From assembly GCF_021545845.1 (NCBI RefSeq), contig NZ_CP088923.1, forward strand, positions 1,178,001 to 1,242,000: a DNA stretch of 64,000 bases, in the 5' to 3' direction. Shown in pieces: positions 41,001-49,738 of the stretch (positions are counted from its first letter, which is position 1; every line of letters starts with the position of its first letter). The position numbers and the translations under genes are program-made. A model generated the notes under the pieces. That model worked only from the letters and a program-made list of their open reading frames with translations, searched no databases and was not told where the DNA came from. The DNA is from Rhodanobacter thiooxydans (GTDB taxonomy: Bacteria; Pseudomonadota; Gammaproteobacteria; Xanthomonadales; Rhodanobacteraceae).

Positions 41001-41405
41001 AGGCAGGGGGCCGGGCGGGGTCGGCGAGGGGTTCGGGTAGAAGAACAAGCCGCCATCGGCCGGATTGAACATCATCAGGCCCATCTTGACCTGGCCGTTC
41101 AGCGAGCTGCTTGGTGCCCCGATGGAACCGATCATGTTGTAGAGCGCGCATGCCTCGAAGTCATGCGACTTGGGGTTGGAGGTGATCCAGGTGGGGCAGT
41201 TGCTGCCGGGAAGGATCGACGTGGCCGAGTTGCCGTTCGACGCGTTGTCCATGATCAGCAGCACGTTCGGCTGCCCGCCATTGACCGGGTTGCCGGTGTA
41301 CAGGTCGATGTCCTCGCCGCTGGCCATGCCTGGCAGCGTCAGCGCCGCGGCGATCAGGGCGAGGATGCGCAGCCGGTGATTCAGGTGGGTGCGTGGGTGT
41401 GACAT
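38091..41405 (-). CDS. pilY1: Type IV pilus tip-associated adhesin PilY1
   Basis: 1104-residue secreted adhesin and pilus-biogenesis factor. The signal peptide ends near GMASGED. The N-terminal von Willebrand A-like region starts VLLIMDNASN, where the usual MIDAS DxSxS is degenerate (D53-N-A-S-N). The C-terminal beta-propeller has the calcium loop DRNGDGYAD at 822-830, matching the PilY1 Ca2+ site that controls retraction in Pseudomonas. It is the last gene of the minor pilin operon, 33 bp after pilX. Confidence 0.93.
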   Translation of the reverse strand: MSHPRTHLNHRLRILALIAAALTLPGMASGEDIDLYTGNPVNGGQPNVLLIMDNASNGNSATSILPGSNCPTWITSNPKSHDFEACALYNMIGSIGAPSSSLNGQVKMGLMMFNPADGGLFFYPNPSPTPPGPLPLLNTAGATTFQSAIAGTPGGGTGPGTAAVSTNSNNLDDSMEEAWAFFSGTKGLSGTTYTTPINDTCQKNFIIYLANVSGSNAPKTSNSVTLPQSTLATAMGVPASTKPMSPPMIPLNPAGYQQNWGDEWAKFMYQSDLSGIPASVAHNPQNIITYTIAVSDGCDATQQKCVDHINLVKSMAANGGGKYFYVRAGDVSALVKALITILTEVQATNSVFASVSLPVSVNAQGTSLNQVYVGMFRPDATAAPRWAGNLKQYQIGYDSSNNVVLDDSLGNPAISNAGTGFISPTALSYWTADHQTGTPGDGPFTVTASGYSSSIVANWPASGFWVNRPTGSGGAFDAPDGEVVDKGGVAEMIRADYLTDQSKRVIYTCTSVGGCPSSGTLPTFDDTTLAGSSLFGTSSTTTPTTTNLINWIRGTDNNTTTPGAESPAGPGTPVTVRPSIHGDVLHSRPAVVNYGGSIGIVAFYGSNDGLLRAVNGNKNATSPGVISMASGRLVRPGGELWSFIAPDFFNRFQRLYNNSPLLTLGSTSGSGKPYFFDGTTTVYQDLRVAGSPKTYIYVTARRGGRLIYAFDVSDPTKPPLFLWSKTNANIPELGQTWSQPKLALVKGHTDLSGNPIPVLVMGGGYDPAEDTDPVATADTMGRAIVVLDAFNGSTVWTACASGCTASVSGMTYAIPSDITLLDRNGDGYADRLYTGDLGGNIWRVDVDDSSPANWKVTKLASLGTTGTGTGASCATNPTGARKFFYPPDVTPTTSFDAVVAASGDREHPLASNASSCVVNRFYMLKDTNTGTSVATSWTTITQSMLTDETGAAAETTPPYSSTSTTSGFYVTLTHSGEKAVNAPLTVAGYTYFGTNTPADPKLNPGMCYPNLGIARGYAINFRTGEGQNSNGYIVFDGGGLPPSPVFGLVEVNPGSGVYTPVLIGGGNQTGTGGGNNSSALGAQRVTPPNTGKRKRTYWFTEGLK

Positions 41406-41438
41406 GGCGGCTACTCCGCGGCGACGGATGCAAGGTTA

Positions 41439-41993
41439 TTAGGGGCAGGGCGTGCCGATCGGCACCTGCACGGAGGCACCCTGGTGCATGGTGACCGCGA
41501 CGGCGGTGTTGCTTGGATCGGTGACGGTGGACTGGATGTCCCAATCCGTCGCCGAGCACATCGAAGGCGCAGTCGGCGGCGGGGATACCGAGGAAGACGG
41601 GCCGGGCAGGATCAGGTTGCCGTTGGGGTTGTTCGGCACCTTGCAGACGTCGCCCACCGGCAGGGACGCGTTCGGGATGATCTTGCTGTCGAGGCAGGCC
41701 GGGGGCGCGACCTGTGCAGTGAAATCGGTGGTGCCATCGCCGTTGACGTCGACCGGCACGGGGGTGATGGCGGTAATCGGCACCCGGATGAACGGCTGGC
41801 TCATCACCTGCTCGATGCCCTTCTGCGCCACGGTGCCGGCTTCCAGCCGGTACTGCTGGTTGGCGGCGACCCGGGTGTTGATCATGCTCGAGCTGACCAT
41901 GGAGATGGCGAACAGCATGAAGATGACCAGGAAGATCAGCGTCATCACCAGGGTGAAACCGCGTTGCGGTGCGCGGGGCGGAGAGGTCTTCAT
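41439..41993 (-). CDS. pilX: Type IV pilus minor pilin-like protein PilX
   Basis: 184-residue pilin-like protein. The N-terminus MKTSPPRAPQRGFTLVMTLI has a prepilin cleavage site after Gly12 and a hydrophobic helix; the mature protein lacks the usual Glu5 at the TLVMT position, as in PilX/GspK-type initiators. The ATG overlaps the pilW stop (ATGA). Confidence 0.88.
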   Translation of the reverse strand: MKTSPPRAPQRGFTLVMTLIFLVIFMLFAISMVSSSMINTRVAANQQYRLEAGTVAQKGIEQVMSQPFIRVPITAITPVPVDVNGDGTTDFTAQVAPPACLDSKIIPNASLPVGDVCKVPNNPNGNLILPGPSSSVSPPPTAPSMCSATDWDIQSTVTDPSNTAVAVTMHQGASVQVPIGTPCP

Positions 41994-43105
41994 CACTGGT
42001 TCTCCCTCTGGCCGCCGGTGTTCCAGACGCGGGCGACGGTGCCGTAGACATGCCGCTTGTAGTGGTCGCCGTACGGGCCGTTCACTGCGGTGCGGCCCAG
42101 GTCGTAGCTGCGGGTGTCGGTCCAGCCGGCGGTGTTGTCCAGGTTGCGCGAAAGCAGGTTGACGCGTACGGCGGTGACGTTGGCCCAGTTGGCGGTGGCC
42201 GACGCGGTCCATGGGTAGGCGGCAGCCGTCACCGCGGTGGCGCAGGTTGCCGGCACGGCGCTGGTGTCGGATGGATTGTCGACGTAGCAGTCGGGCGAGC
42301 CGTTGTTGTCGAGATCCACGCCATAGCTGTAGTGCACGTCCTCGATGCCGGTGACCAGCGACGAGACATTGATCGCTCCGTTCACGAACTCGGCTATCTT
42401 CAGCGTCGGTGTGGTATCGGCACCGGTGCCGCTGCATACGTCGCAGGTGGCCACGTAGTAGCTGCGCTCGACGTACTTGCGCAGCTCGGCGCTGCTGCTG
42501 GTGCTGCAGGTGCCGCCGGCAACGGCTGCCTTGTTGTGCAGCGTGAAGGCGCTGGCGGTGTTGCTGTAGACCATCGGCACGGTGTCGGTTTCGCAACCGG
42601 AACGCTGCAGGTAGTATTCCGCGCCACTCGGCGTGGCGGTGACGCTGCCGGAGACGTAGCTGACGGTCAGGACTTCCGCGCCCGTCCGCATGTTCGGAAG
42701 CGTGGTCGCCAGGCAGGGGAGAACGGTGGTGGCCAGCGATGGCGCATAAACCGGGAGCGGGAAAGTGAGCGCCGGAGTGGTGCTGAAACCCATCGAGGCC
42801 GGCGCCGTGGCGCAGGGATCGGGCAGCGCGTAGCTGGAGGTAGTGAGCGGTTGGCTGGTGCGGCCGTAGAAGCCGGCCATTTCGATGTCGCGGGTGATGG
42901 ACTGCAGGGCGAAGCGGCCGTTCTCGACCTGTTCGGAAGTCTTGTTGAACTCCGCCCGCGCCTTGCTGGTGGAGACGTACAGCGAACTGAGCCCGGCCAG
43001 CAGCGCCAGGCCGATGGCGATGGCGATCATCAGCTCGATCAGGGACATGCCCGCCTGCAGGCGGGCATGCGACAGGGGCTGGCCGTGGGCGCGAGGAGCC
43101 ATCAT
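41993..43105 (-). CDS. pilW: Type IV pilus minor pilin PilW
   Basis: 370-residue minor pilin. Prepilin motif AGMSLIELMIAIAIGLALL, then a large Cys-containing C-terminal domain with a DLDNNGSPDCYVD acidic loop that could bind calcium. Overlaps pilV upstream and pilX downstream. Confidence 0.9.
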   Translation of the reverse strand: MMAPRAHGQPLSHARLQAGMSLIELMIAIAIGLALLAGLSSLYVSTSKARAEFNKTSEQVENGRFALQSITRDIEMAGFYGRTSQPLTTSSYALPDPCATAPASMGFSTTPALTFPLPVYAPSLATTVLPCLATTLPNMRTGAEVLTVSYVSGSVTATPSGAEYYLQRSGCETDTVPMVYSNTASAFTLHNKAAVAGGTCSTSSSAELRKYVERSYYVATCDVCSGTGADTTPTLKIAEFVNGAINVSSLVTGIEDVHYSYGVDLDNNGSPDCYVDNPSDTSAVPATCATAVTAAAYPWTASATANWANVTAVRVNLLSRNLDNTAGWTDTRSYDLGRTAVNGPYGDHYKRHVYGTVARVWNTGGQRENQ

Positions 43106-43653
43106 GTCGTCGTGAGGTTGGCGATCTGGATCTGGACGCTGATCACGCGTCGCAGGTTGGTGTTGCCGATCGAGGCCTGCCCGCACGTCAGGACGGGCGC
43201 CGCGGTGGGCATCAGGCCCTGCCAGGCGACGCTCACGCGATAGATCTGGTTGGCCGCGTCGATCTGGTCGATGCAGCCCACGGCGCCGATCATGGCGCCG
43301 ACCTTGGAGGCGCCGGAAACTTCGCTGGAGCCGAGCAGCGCGTTCTTCCACGCGGCGAGATCGGCGTTGGCGGTGGCGATCTGGACGGCCGAGCCGGTGG
43401 CGCAGACCGGCAGCGGGGCGGTGGTTGTGCTGAGCCCGGTGGCGCCGTTCGAGTAGCACGAGGCCACCTGCCGGTTGGCGTTGATGCGCGAGGCCATGTC
43501 CTGCACCAGGGTCAGCGCCTGCACCCGCTGGTAGGACTCCATCTCGCTGCGCGTGGATTTCGCCATCAGGGTGACGGTGCCAAGCAGGGCGATGGCGGCG
43601 ATGACCAGCGACACCAGCGCTTCGATCAACATCATGCCGGTCTGGTTTTTCAT
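43102..43653 (-). CDS. pilV: Type IV pilus minor pilin PilV
   Basis: 183-residue minor pilin. Short leader MKNQTG, cleaved before MMLIEALVSLVIAAIALLG; the C-terminal domain has four cysteines. Translationally coupled on both sides (4-bp overlaps). Confidence 0.9.
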   Translation of the reverse strand: MKNQTGMMLIEALVSLVIAAIALLGTVTLMAKSTRSEMESYQRVQALTLVQDMASRINANRQVASCYSNGATGLSTTTAPLPVCATGSAVQIATANADLAAWKNALLGSSEVSGASKVGAMIGAVGCIDQIDAANQIYRVSVAWQGLMPTAAPVLTCGQASIGNTNLRRVISVQIQIANLTTT

Positions 43654-44117
43654 GGGCAGCTGACCTTGGTGGACTCGGTGCGGCCGGTGGCGCCCACGAT
43701 GACGCTGAGGCACAGCGGCTGCGAGCCGGTCTTGTTGACCGGCGCGATGGCGAACGTGGCCCCCGTGCTGGTCATCCGGCCGTTGCCGTCGAAGCTGAAA
43801 CTCCCAGTGGACGGCGTGATGGCGATGTTGCCGAGGGAGCCCTGCTTGCGGATCACGTTGGCGCCCTGGCTGATCACCCAACCCAAGCTCCAGTCGGCGA
43901 CGTTGGTGGCCTTCACGTCGACCGTGGTATTGCGCTTGATCGCCTCGCTGCGCGCCAGCGCCACCGTGGAGACCAGGTCCATCGAGGCGTTCTTGACGCT
44001 TTGCGATTGCAGGAACGGTCGCATCGAGGGAATGGCGATCATCAGCAGCACGGCGAAGATGGCCAGGGTGACCAGCATCTCGACCAGCGTGAAGCCGTGG
44101 CTACGCGATGTGCGCAT
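43650..44117 (-). CDS. fimT: Minor pilin FimT/GspH-type
   Basis: 155-residue pseudopilin. Leader MRTSRSHG, cleaved before FTLVEMLVTLAIFAVLLMIA; GspH/FimT fold (ALARSEAIKRNTTVDVKA, WSLGWVIS). FimT is implicated in DNA binding during transformation in related species. Two bp after the pilE stop. Confidence 0.88.
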   Translation of the reverse strand: MRTSRSHGFTLVEMLVTLAIFAVLLMIAIPSMRPFLQSQSVKNASMDLVSTVALARSEAIKRNTTVDVKATNVADWSLGWVISQGANVIRKQGSLGNIAITPSTGSFSFDGNGRMTSTGATFAIAPVNKTGSQPLCLSVIVGATGRTESTKVSCP

Positions 44118-44119
44118 GG

Positions 44120-44614
44120 TCACTTCCAGCAGTTCGTGGCACCGCCGCTGGCCAGCTTGCTGCCGTCGCCGTTGAGGGTGAGGGCGGCGCAAGCGGTATC
44201 GCGGACCTGGCTACCTTTCGGCGTGGCGGTGATGGTGTAGCCCGGTGGGGTGCCGCCGGAGGCGGAGGCGGCGGTGGCCACCATCGCGATGGTGTAGTTG
44301 GGTTCCACCGTGTTCGGCAGCGTGCCGTAGCCGAGTACTGTTCGGCTGCCGGCGAACGCCCGGCTGTCGACCATGTAGCGCTCCTGCGCGCTGGCCATTT
44401 CCTGCATGAGGCTTTCGGCCGCCGAGCGGTTGGAACGCAGGGTGTACTGGAAGTAGCTGGGCACGGCGATGGCGGCCAGGATGGCGATGACCGCCACTGT
44501 GATCATCAGCTCGATCAGGGTGAAACCCCGCATGCGCGATACGTCGTGCGCCTGACGCAGATAACTGCGCCGCGGTGCCGCAAGCCATCGGCCGGTGTGG
44601 ATCGCAACTGGCAT
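44120..44614 (-). CDS. pilE: Type IV pilus minor pilin PilE
   Basis: 164-residue pilin-like protein, first gene of the operon. Prepilin motif MRGFTLIELMITVAVIAILA with an SNRSAAESLMQEMASAQERY helix. The start at 44614 has GGGGGA just upstream but gives an unusually long leader of about 31 residues; internal starts nearer to MRGFTL lack an obvious ribosome site. The upstream spacer 44615-44886 must hold the operon promoter, but I see no convincing consensus. Confidence 0.85.
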   Translation of the reverse strand: MPVAIHTGRWLAAPRRSYLRQAHDVSRMRGFTLIELMITVAVIAILAAIAVPSYFQYTLRSNRSAAESLMQEMASAQERYMVDSRAFAGSRTVLGYGTLPNTVEPNYTIAMVATAASASGGTPPGYTITATPKGSQVRDTACAALTLNGDGSKLASGGATNCWK

Positions 44615-44886
44615 ATTTCCCCCTAGGGTCACCAGTATTGTTTCAGTTGGTCGACAGGCACATCCGTGTACTGGGTCACGACCCGGCGCCATGCCTGGAT
44701 GGGAATATGAAGTGCTGCCAAATCAAAGTTAATTTGCCCGACGCCGTGCATCCGGCAGTGCGACAAGGCCGGCGCATGAACTTTCGGCCGACCTGGCAAC
44801 GGCAGTCCCCATGTTCTCCGCCGAGCGATGCGGAGCGGGTGCCTGTGGGCGGCCGGGACCGGCCGTGCGCCGGGCCGGGTCGCGGT

Positions 44887-45609
44887 TCAGTCGCTATGCC
44901 GGGATGGCTGCCGGCGTCGCCGGGTGAGGCGTTCGAGCAGTAGCGGCAGCAGGGCGAGCAGGGCGATCGCGCCCAGCGGCAGCAGCACTTCGCGGTGCAG
45001 GAACAGGCCGATGCCGAGAGGGCCGCCATGGCTGGTGGCGATGGCGTCGCCAAGGCCGGCGCCGATCGAGGTTTCGAAGATCAGCGAGACGGTGCCGCCG
45101 AGCCAGCTGGCGCCGAGGAACAGCCACAGCGGACAGCGCAGCCAGGCCAGGCTGATGGTGACCAGGCCGAACGGCGCCACCGGCACGAAGCGCAGGAACA
45201 GGGTGTAGCTCGCCGGGTGGCGTTCGAAGCCGTGGCGCAGCCTGGCCACCATCGCCGGCGGCTGGCGGCTGCCGGCACCGAAGGCGTAGCGGCTGGCCAG
45301 GTACAGCACCAGCGAGCCCAGGGTCAGGCCGATCGACGAGAACACGGTGGCGTCCACCACGCCGAAGGCGAAGCCGCCGGCCAGGATCACCACGATGGTG
45401 CCGGGGATGCCGGTGGCCACGGTCAGCGTCAGCAGCCCGATGTAGGCCAGCCGGGTCAGCCACGGGTGGCTGGCGATCTGCGCGTGCAACTCGGCCTGGT
45501 GCGCCACCAGCCGCTGCGGGGCCAGCTGGTGCAGCGAACCGGAGGCGAACAGCAAGAGGCCGGCCAGCACCAGCAGGATCAGCGGCAGCGCGGCGCGCCA
45601 GCGGCTCAA
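44887..45609 (-). CDS. TVP38/TMEM64 (VTT domain) membrane protein
   Basis: 240-residue inner-membrane protein of the DedA/VTT superfamily, putative lipid scramblase-like function. About six hydrophobic helices; the VTT core is TVATGIPGTIVVILAGGFAFG and RFVPVAPFGLVTISLAWL. The TTG start overlaps the stop of the upstream deaminase gene (TTGA), so the two are translationally coupled. Confidence 0.82.
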   Translation of the reverse strand: MSRWRAALPLILLVLAGLLLFASGSLHQLAPQRLVAHQAELHAQIASHPWLTRLAYIGLLTLTVATGIPGTIVVILAGGFAFGVVDATVFSSIGLTLGSLVLYLASRYAFGAGSRQPPAMVARLRHGFERHPASYTLFLRFVPVAPFGLVTISLAWLRCPLWLFLGASWLGGTVSLIFETSIGAGLGDAIATSHGGPLGIGLFLHREVLLPLGAIALLALLPLLLERLTRRRRQPSRHSD

Positions 45610-46166
45610 TACGGCGTGCCGCCGCTGCCGTAGGCGGCCAGTACCTCGCGCGCCTGTTCGCGCAGGATGTCGCGGCGCACGGCGATGTTGCGGCGGGCCA
45701 GTTCGCCGATCCAGTCGGCCGGCAACGGGCCCTCGTCGAATTCGGTGAGTTCCTCCACGTCCTCCGAGCGCGCGCCGATCAGCAGCTCGTCGATGCCGGC
45801 CCACACGGTGGCGCCGTAGCACTGGCAGCAGGGCTGCGAGCTGGTCGCCAGCACGTAATGCCCGCCGTCCTCGTTCATCCGGTGCCGGCTCAGGCGCTGC
45901 TGCGCGATCATGATCGCCATCATCTCGGCATGCGCGACCGAGCAGCTTTGCGGTACCACCCGGTTGACGCCGACGGCGACCAGCCGGCCGCTGTGGCTGT
46001 TGAACACGGCCGCGCCGAACGGACCGCCGCCGCCGCGCTCTACGTTGTGCCGCGACAGCCCGATCGCCAGGCTCACGCGCTCCTCGTCGCTGTGGTAGCG
46101 CCGGTTGGTGTCGGCGACGTCGCCGATCCACGGCGGCAAGGTGAGGTGGATTTGCAGCGGCAGCAT
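45606..46166 (-). CDS. Nucleoside/guanine deaminase-like zinc enzyme
   Basis: 186-residue cytidine-deaminase-fold protein. Zinc ligands and catalytic Glu in AHAEMMAI, and PCCQC. The long C-terminus and FGAAVFNS region fit guanine/tRNA-type deaminases rather than TadA proper; substrate not determinable. Lies between glnS and the VTT gene on the same strand. Confidence 0.85.
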   Translation of the reverse strand: MLPLQIHLTLPPWIGDVADTNRRYHSDEERVSLAIGLSRHNVERGGGGPFGAAVFNSHSGRLVAVGVNRVVPQSCSVAHAEMMAIMIAQQRLSRHRMNEDGGHYVLATSSQPCCQCYGATVWAGIDELLIGARSEDVEELTEFDEGPLPADWIGELARRNIAVRRDILREQAREVLAAYGSGGTPY

Positions 46167-46194
46167 GCCTTCGCTCCGTGTGTGTCCGGTTTGC

Positions 46195-47970
46195 TTACTG
46201 GCCGGCCGGCCGGGTCCAGACGTCGCGCAGGGTCACCGTGCGGTTGAACACCGGCGCGTCGGCGCGGTGGTCGACACGGTCGGCCACGAAGTAGCCGAGC
46301 CGTTCGAACTGGAAGCGCTGCTCCGGCTCGACACTGGCGGCGGCCGGTTCCAGCCACGCCTGCACCACGCGCTTGGCCTCGGGGTTGAGGTGGTCGAGCC
46401 AGCTCTTGCCGTCCTCCTCGCTGTCCGGCGCGGGCACGCTGAACAGGCGGTCGTACAGGCGCACCTCGGCGGCCACCGCCTGCCTCGCGCTGACCCAATG
46501 GATGGTGCCCTTCACCTTGCGGTCGGCGCCGGGCAGGCCGTGGCGGGTTTCCGGGTCGAGCGTGCAATGCAGCTCGACGACGTTGCCGCTGGCGTCCTTG
46601 ACGACCTCCCCGCACTTCACGATGCCGACGCCGCGCAGGCGCACCTCACCGTCGGGCTTCAGCCGGTGGAAGCCCTTCGGCGGCACTTCGGCGAAGTCGT
46701 CGCGTTCGATCCATACCTCGCGCGCGAACGGCACCTCGCGCGTGCCGAAACTTTCGTCCTTCGGGTGGTTCGGGAAGACCAGCGTTTCCTCGTGGTCCTC
46801 GGGCAGGTTGGTGATCACCAGCTTCAGCGGGTCGAGCACGGCCATGCGGCGCGGCGCGGTAGCGTCCAGATCCTCGCGGATGCAGTTTTCCAGCACCGCG
46901 TAGTTGATCACGCTGTTCTGCTTGGAGACGCCCACGCGCTCGATCAGCAGGCGCAGCCCGGCCGGGGTGAAGCCGCGCCGGCGCAGGCCGCGCAGGGTGT
47001 TCATGCGCGGGTCGTCCCAGCCGTCCACGAAGTGCTCGTTCACCAGCTGCGCCAGCTTGCGCTTGCTGGTGATGCAGTAGGAAAGGTTCAGCCGCGAGAA
47101 TTCGATCTGCCGCGGCTTGGCCGGTTTCGCCTCCAGACCCGCGGCGACCACCGACTGCCACAGCTCGGGATGGTTCGGCAGATCCACCTTGTCCACGCAC
47201 CAGTCGTACAGCGGGCGGTGGTCCTCGAATTCCAGCGTGCACAGCGAATGGGTGATGCCTTCCATCGCGTCGCTGAGCGCGTGTGCGAAGTCGTACATCG
47301 GGTAGATCGGCCAGGCGTCGCCGGTGTTCTGGTGGGCGACCTTGCGGATGCGGTACAGCGCCGGGTCGCGCAGGTTGATGTTGCCGGAGGCCATGTCGAT
47401 CTTCGCGCGCAACGTGCGGCTGCCGTCGGCGAACTCGCCCTCGCGCATGCGGCGGAACAGGTCGAGGTTCTCCTCCACGCTGCGCTCGCGGTACGGCGAG
47501 TGGCGACCCGACTCGGTCAGCGTGCCGCGATACTCGCGCATCTCGTCGGCGGAAAGGTCGTCCACGTAGGCCAGGCCGTCCTCGATCAGCTTGAGCGCGC
47601 CGCGATAGAACACGTCGAAGTAGTCCGAGGCGTGGCGCAGCTCATGCCAGTCGTAGCCCAGCCAGCGCACGTCGTCCTTGATGCCCTGCACGAACTCGGG
47701 GTCTTCCTTGCCCGGGTTGGTGTCGTCCAGGCGCAGGTTGCACCAGCCGCCGAACTCCTGCGCGATGCCGAAGCTCAGGCAGATCGCCTTGGCATGGCCG
47801 ATGTGCAGGTAGCCGTTCGGCTCCGGCGGGAAGCGGGTGTGGATCGCGCTGTGCCTGCCCGCGGCGAGGTCGTCACGCACGATCTGCCGAATGAAGTCCT
47901 GATGTGGGGCCGCCTGCTGCACGGCGGCCGCCGGATGGGCGGGTGCGTTGGCGGGATTCTCGGTCGACAT
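46195..47970 (-). CDS. glnS: Glutaminyl-tRNA synthetase
   Basis: 591-residue class I synthetase. HIGH motif in [25 protein letters not shown]-equivalent near [14 protein letters not shown]; GlnRS anticodon beta-barrels at the C-terminus. An Ala/Pro-rich N-terminal extension of about 30 residues precedes the catalytic core. Presence of GlnRS implies direct Gln-tRNA charging. Divergent from the DUF2007 gene. Confidence 0.97.
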   Translation of the reverse strand: MSTENPANAPAHPAAAVQQAAPHQDFIRQIVRDDLAAGRHSAIHTRFPPEPNGYLHIGHAKAICLSFGIAQEFGGWCNLRLDDTNPGKEDPEFVQGIKDDVRWLGYDWHELRHASDYFDVFYRGALKLIEDGLAYVDDLSADEMREYRGTLTESGRHSPYRERSVEENLDLFRRMREGEFADGSRTLRAKIDMASGNINLRDPALYRIRKVAHQNTGDAWPIYPMYDFAHALSDAMEGITHSLCTLEFEDHRPLYDWCVDKVDLPNHPELWQSVVAAGLEAKPAKPRQIEFSRLNLSYCITSKRKLAQLVNEHFVDGWDDPRMNTLRGLRRRGFTPAGLRLLIERVGVSKQNSVINYAVLENCIREDLDATAPRRMAVLDPLKLVITNLPEDHEETLVFPNHPKDESFGTREVPFAREVWIERDDFAEVPPKGFHRLKPDGEVRLRGVGIVKCGEVVKDASGNVVELHCTLDPETRHGLPGADRKVKGTIHWVSARQAVAAEVRLYDRLFSVPAPDSEEDGKSWLDHLNPEAKRVVQAWLEPAAASVEPEQRFQFERLGYFVADRVDHRADAPVFNRTVTLRDVWTRPAGQ

Positions 47971-48076
47971 CGGCACGGGCTCGCAAGCGGTGGCGGAAAC
48001 ACGCAAGTTTACCCTGTCGCCGTCATTGCCGCCGGGCGCCTTGCCCCGCGTGCCGGGGCGGGTTAGCGTGCGAGGC

Positions 48077-48349
48077 ATGCATACCGTCTACCGCGCCGAG
48101 AACCTGTTCGATGCCCATCTGGTCAAGGATGCGCTGGAGGCGGGCGGCATCCCGGCGTTCATCGCCGGCGAGTACCTCACCGGCGGCGTCGGCCAGTTGC
48201 CGGCGATGGATTACATCGCAGTGATGGTGCCCGAATCGAGTCTGGCCGAAGCCGGCGGCATCGTGGCCGAGGTCGAGGCGCGGCTGGTCGAGGCGCGGCA
48301 GGCGATCGGCGACGAGCTGCCGGACGATCCGCTGGCCGCGCCCTGCTGA
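48077..48349 (+). CDS. DUF2007-domain protein
   Basis: 90-residue small protein with the DUF2007 signal-transducing PII-like fold ([40 protein letters not shown]). Function unknown. Starts 106 bp from the divergent glnS and ends 32 bp before apt, so likely cotranscribed with apt. Confidence 0.87.
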   Translation: MHTVYRAENLFDAHLVKDALEAGGIPAFIAGEYLTGGVGQLPAMDYIAVMVPESSLAEAGGIVAEVEARLVEARQAIGDELPDDPLAAPC

Positions 48350-48381
48350 GTCGTGCAGCTGCGTGCGCTCAAGGAAACCTC

Positions 48382-48900
48382 ATGCAAGACCTCGCTGCAC
48401 TGATCCGCGCCGTACCCGATTTCCCCCGTCCCGGCGTGATGTTTCGTGATGTCACCCCGCTGCTTGCCGACGCCGGCAGCTTCGCTCGCTGTATCGACGC
48501 ACTGGCCGAGCCGTGGCAGGGCAGCGGCGTGCAGGCGGTGTGCGGCATCGAGGCGCGCGGCTTCATCTTCGGTGCCGCGCTGGCGCAGAAGCTGTACGCC
48601 GGCTTCGTGCCGCTGCGCAAGCCGGGCAAGCTGCCGCCGCCGGTGGCAACGGTGGACTACCAGCTGGAATACGGCAGCGACCAGTTGCAGGTGCAGCGCG
48701 ATGCGTTCCGCCCCGGCGAGCGCGTGCTGCTGGCCGATGACGTGCTGGCCACCGGCGGCACGCTGGCGGCGGCCGCGGCCCTGGTCGACGGCCTGGGGGC
48801 CGAGCTGCTCGGCGCCAGCGTGGTGATCGAGCTGCCCGCCTTGCAGGGGCGCAGCCGCTGGCCGGCGGACAGGCCACTGCACAGCCTGCTGCGCTATTGA
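48382..48900 (+). CDS. apt: Adenine phosphoribosyltransferase
   Basis: 172-residue purine salvage enzyme (adenine + PRPP to AMP). PRPP-binding motif VLLADDVLATGGTL and typical start DFPRPGVMFRDVTPLL. Length matches the family. Converges with the DUF3501 gene. Confidence 0.96.
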   Translation: MQDLAALIRAVPDFPRPGVMFRDVTPLLADAGSFARCIDALAEPWQGSGVQAVCGIEARGFIFGAALAQKLYAGFVPLRKPGKLPPPVATVDYQLEYGSDQLQVQRDAFRPGERVLLADDVLATGGTLAAAAALVDGLGAELLGASVVIELPALQGRSRWPADRPLHSLLRY

Positions 48901-48993
48901 GTCGGCCGCTCACGGCGCTGTGAGGTCGATCCGTTCGACGTAGATCAGCTCGTCCGCCCGGTGGCGTCGCGATTCACGGGGGCTTGCGCATGC

Positions 48994-49575
48994 TCAGCTG
49001 AAATCCGCCGCCAGCGCGTGCAACTGTCCGGAAGTGAGATTGGCTTCAACCGCCATCGCCGGCAGCGTCGAGGCCAGCGTGACCGCCGCGCCGGCGCGCC
49101 AGTCGGCGATCATCGCCGCATCGAGTTCGAAGCGCAGGAAGTGCACGGCGGCGGTCTTCTCCTCGTTGCTGCGCTCCATGTCCTCGTCGGCGACCGCGAC
49201 GACTGCGGCGTGGCCGTGCACGCTCAGCGCGATTGCGTGCTCGATATGGCGCAGGCGTACCAGCTCGCGTTTGCGCTCCTCGGCGTCGGCGTATTCGATC
49301 AGCAGGGTGGCCTTGAGGTTGCTGCCGTCGGGGACCAGCGGATTGTAGGCGTCCAGTTCGTCCTGGATGCCGGCGGCCTCGAAGATGCGCTCGATGCGCA
49401 GCATCTCCTGCACCTGATACTGGAGGCTCAGCCGGTCCTCGAAGATCAGCGTGAGGTGCTCGCCCAGGTGCACCGTGCGCTGCCGCTTGTGCGCCATCAC
49501 GCGGGTGCGAAATTCTGCGCGTTGCTGTGCGTAGTGCTCTAGGCTGAGTAGGTCGCCGCGTTCGAGCTTGTCCAT
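48994..49575 (-). CDS. DUF3501 protein
   Basis: 193-residue conserved protein of unknown function (MDKLERGDLLSLEHYAQQRA; VHLGEHLTLIFEDRLSLQYQ). DUF3501 genes are regularly found with a CCG-domain Fe-S protein and rubrerythrin, exactly as here. That association suggests a part in peroxide or redox defence. Last gene of the oxyR-side cluster. Confidence 0.88.
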   Translation of the reverse strand: MDKLERGDLLSLEHYAQQRAEFRTRVMAHKRQRTVHLGEHLTLIFEDRLSLQYQVQEMLRIERIFEAAGIQDELDAYNPLVPDGSNLKATLLIEYADAEERKRELVRLRHIEHAIALSVHGHAAVVAVADEDMERSNEEKTAAVHFLRFELDAAMIADWRAGAAVTLASTLPAMAVEANLTSGQLHALAADFS

Positions 49576-49596
49576 AGACTTCCCTGGTTTGCTTTG

Positions 49597-49738
49597 ACCC
49601 CTCTCCCTTTGGGAGAGGGTGCCCGTAGGGCGGGTGAGGGTGCGGGCGGAGCGTGGCGTTGCCGGTTTCGCCGAACCCTCACTCCCACCCCGTTCTCCCA
49701 CAAGGGGACTTCCTTCGGTCGCCAGCGGGAGAGGGGCT
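49597..49738. repeat. Palindromic intergenic element (CCCTCTCCC type)
   Basis: Inverted termini ACCCCTCTCCC (49597-49607) and GGGAGAGGGG (49727-49736), with internal matching GGGTGAGGGT and ACCCTCACTCC. Fills the spacer between the Fe-S gene and DUF3501. The right part (GGACTTCCTTCGGTCGCC) resembles the element at 61566-61676. Confidence 0.8.

Noticed and set aside
38046..41402. Plus-strand open frame of 1118 codons opposite pilY1
   Set aside because: GC-driven antisense frame without recognisable domains; the same holds for 19443-21782 opposite the TonB receptor.
44700..44740. Possible sigma-54 promoter upstream of pilE (TTTGGCAGCAC on the minus strand)
   Set aside because: The GG element is present but no GC at the required distance; does not meet the -24/-12 rule.
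48901..48980. Minus-strand tail reading ADELIYVERIDLTAP
   Set aside because: Looks like a protein C-terminus but only about 20 codons; cannot be supported without a search.
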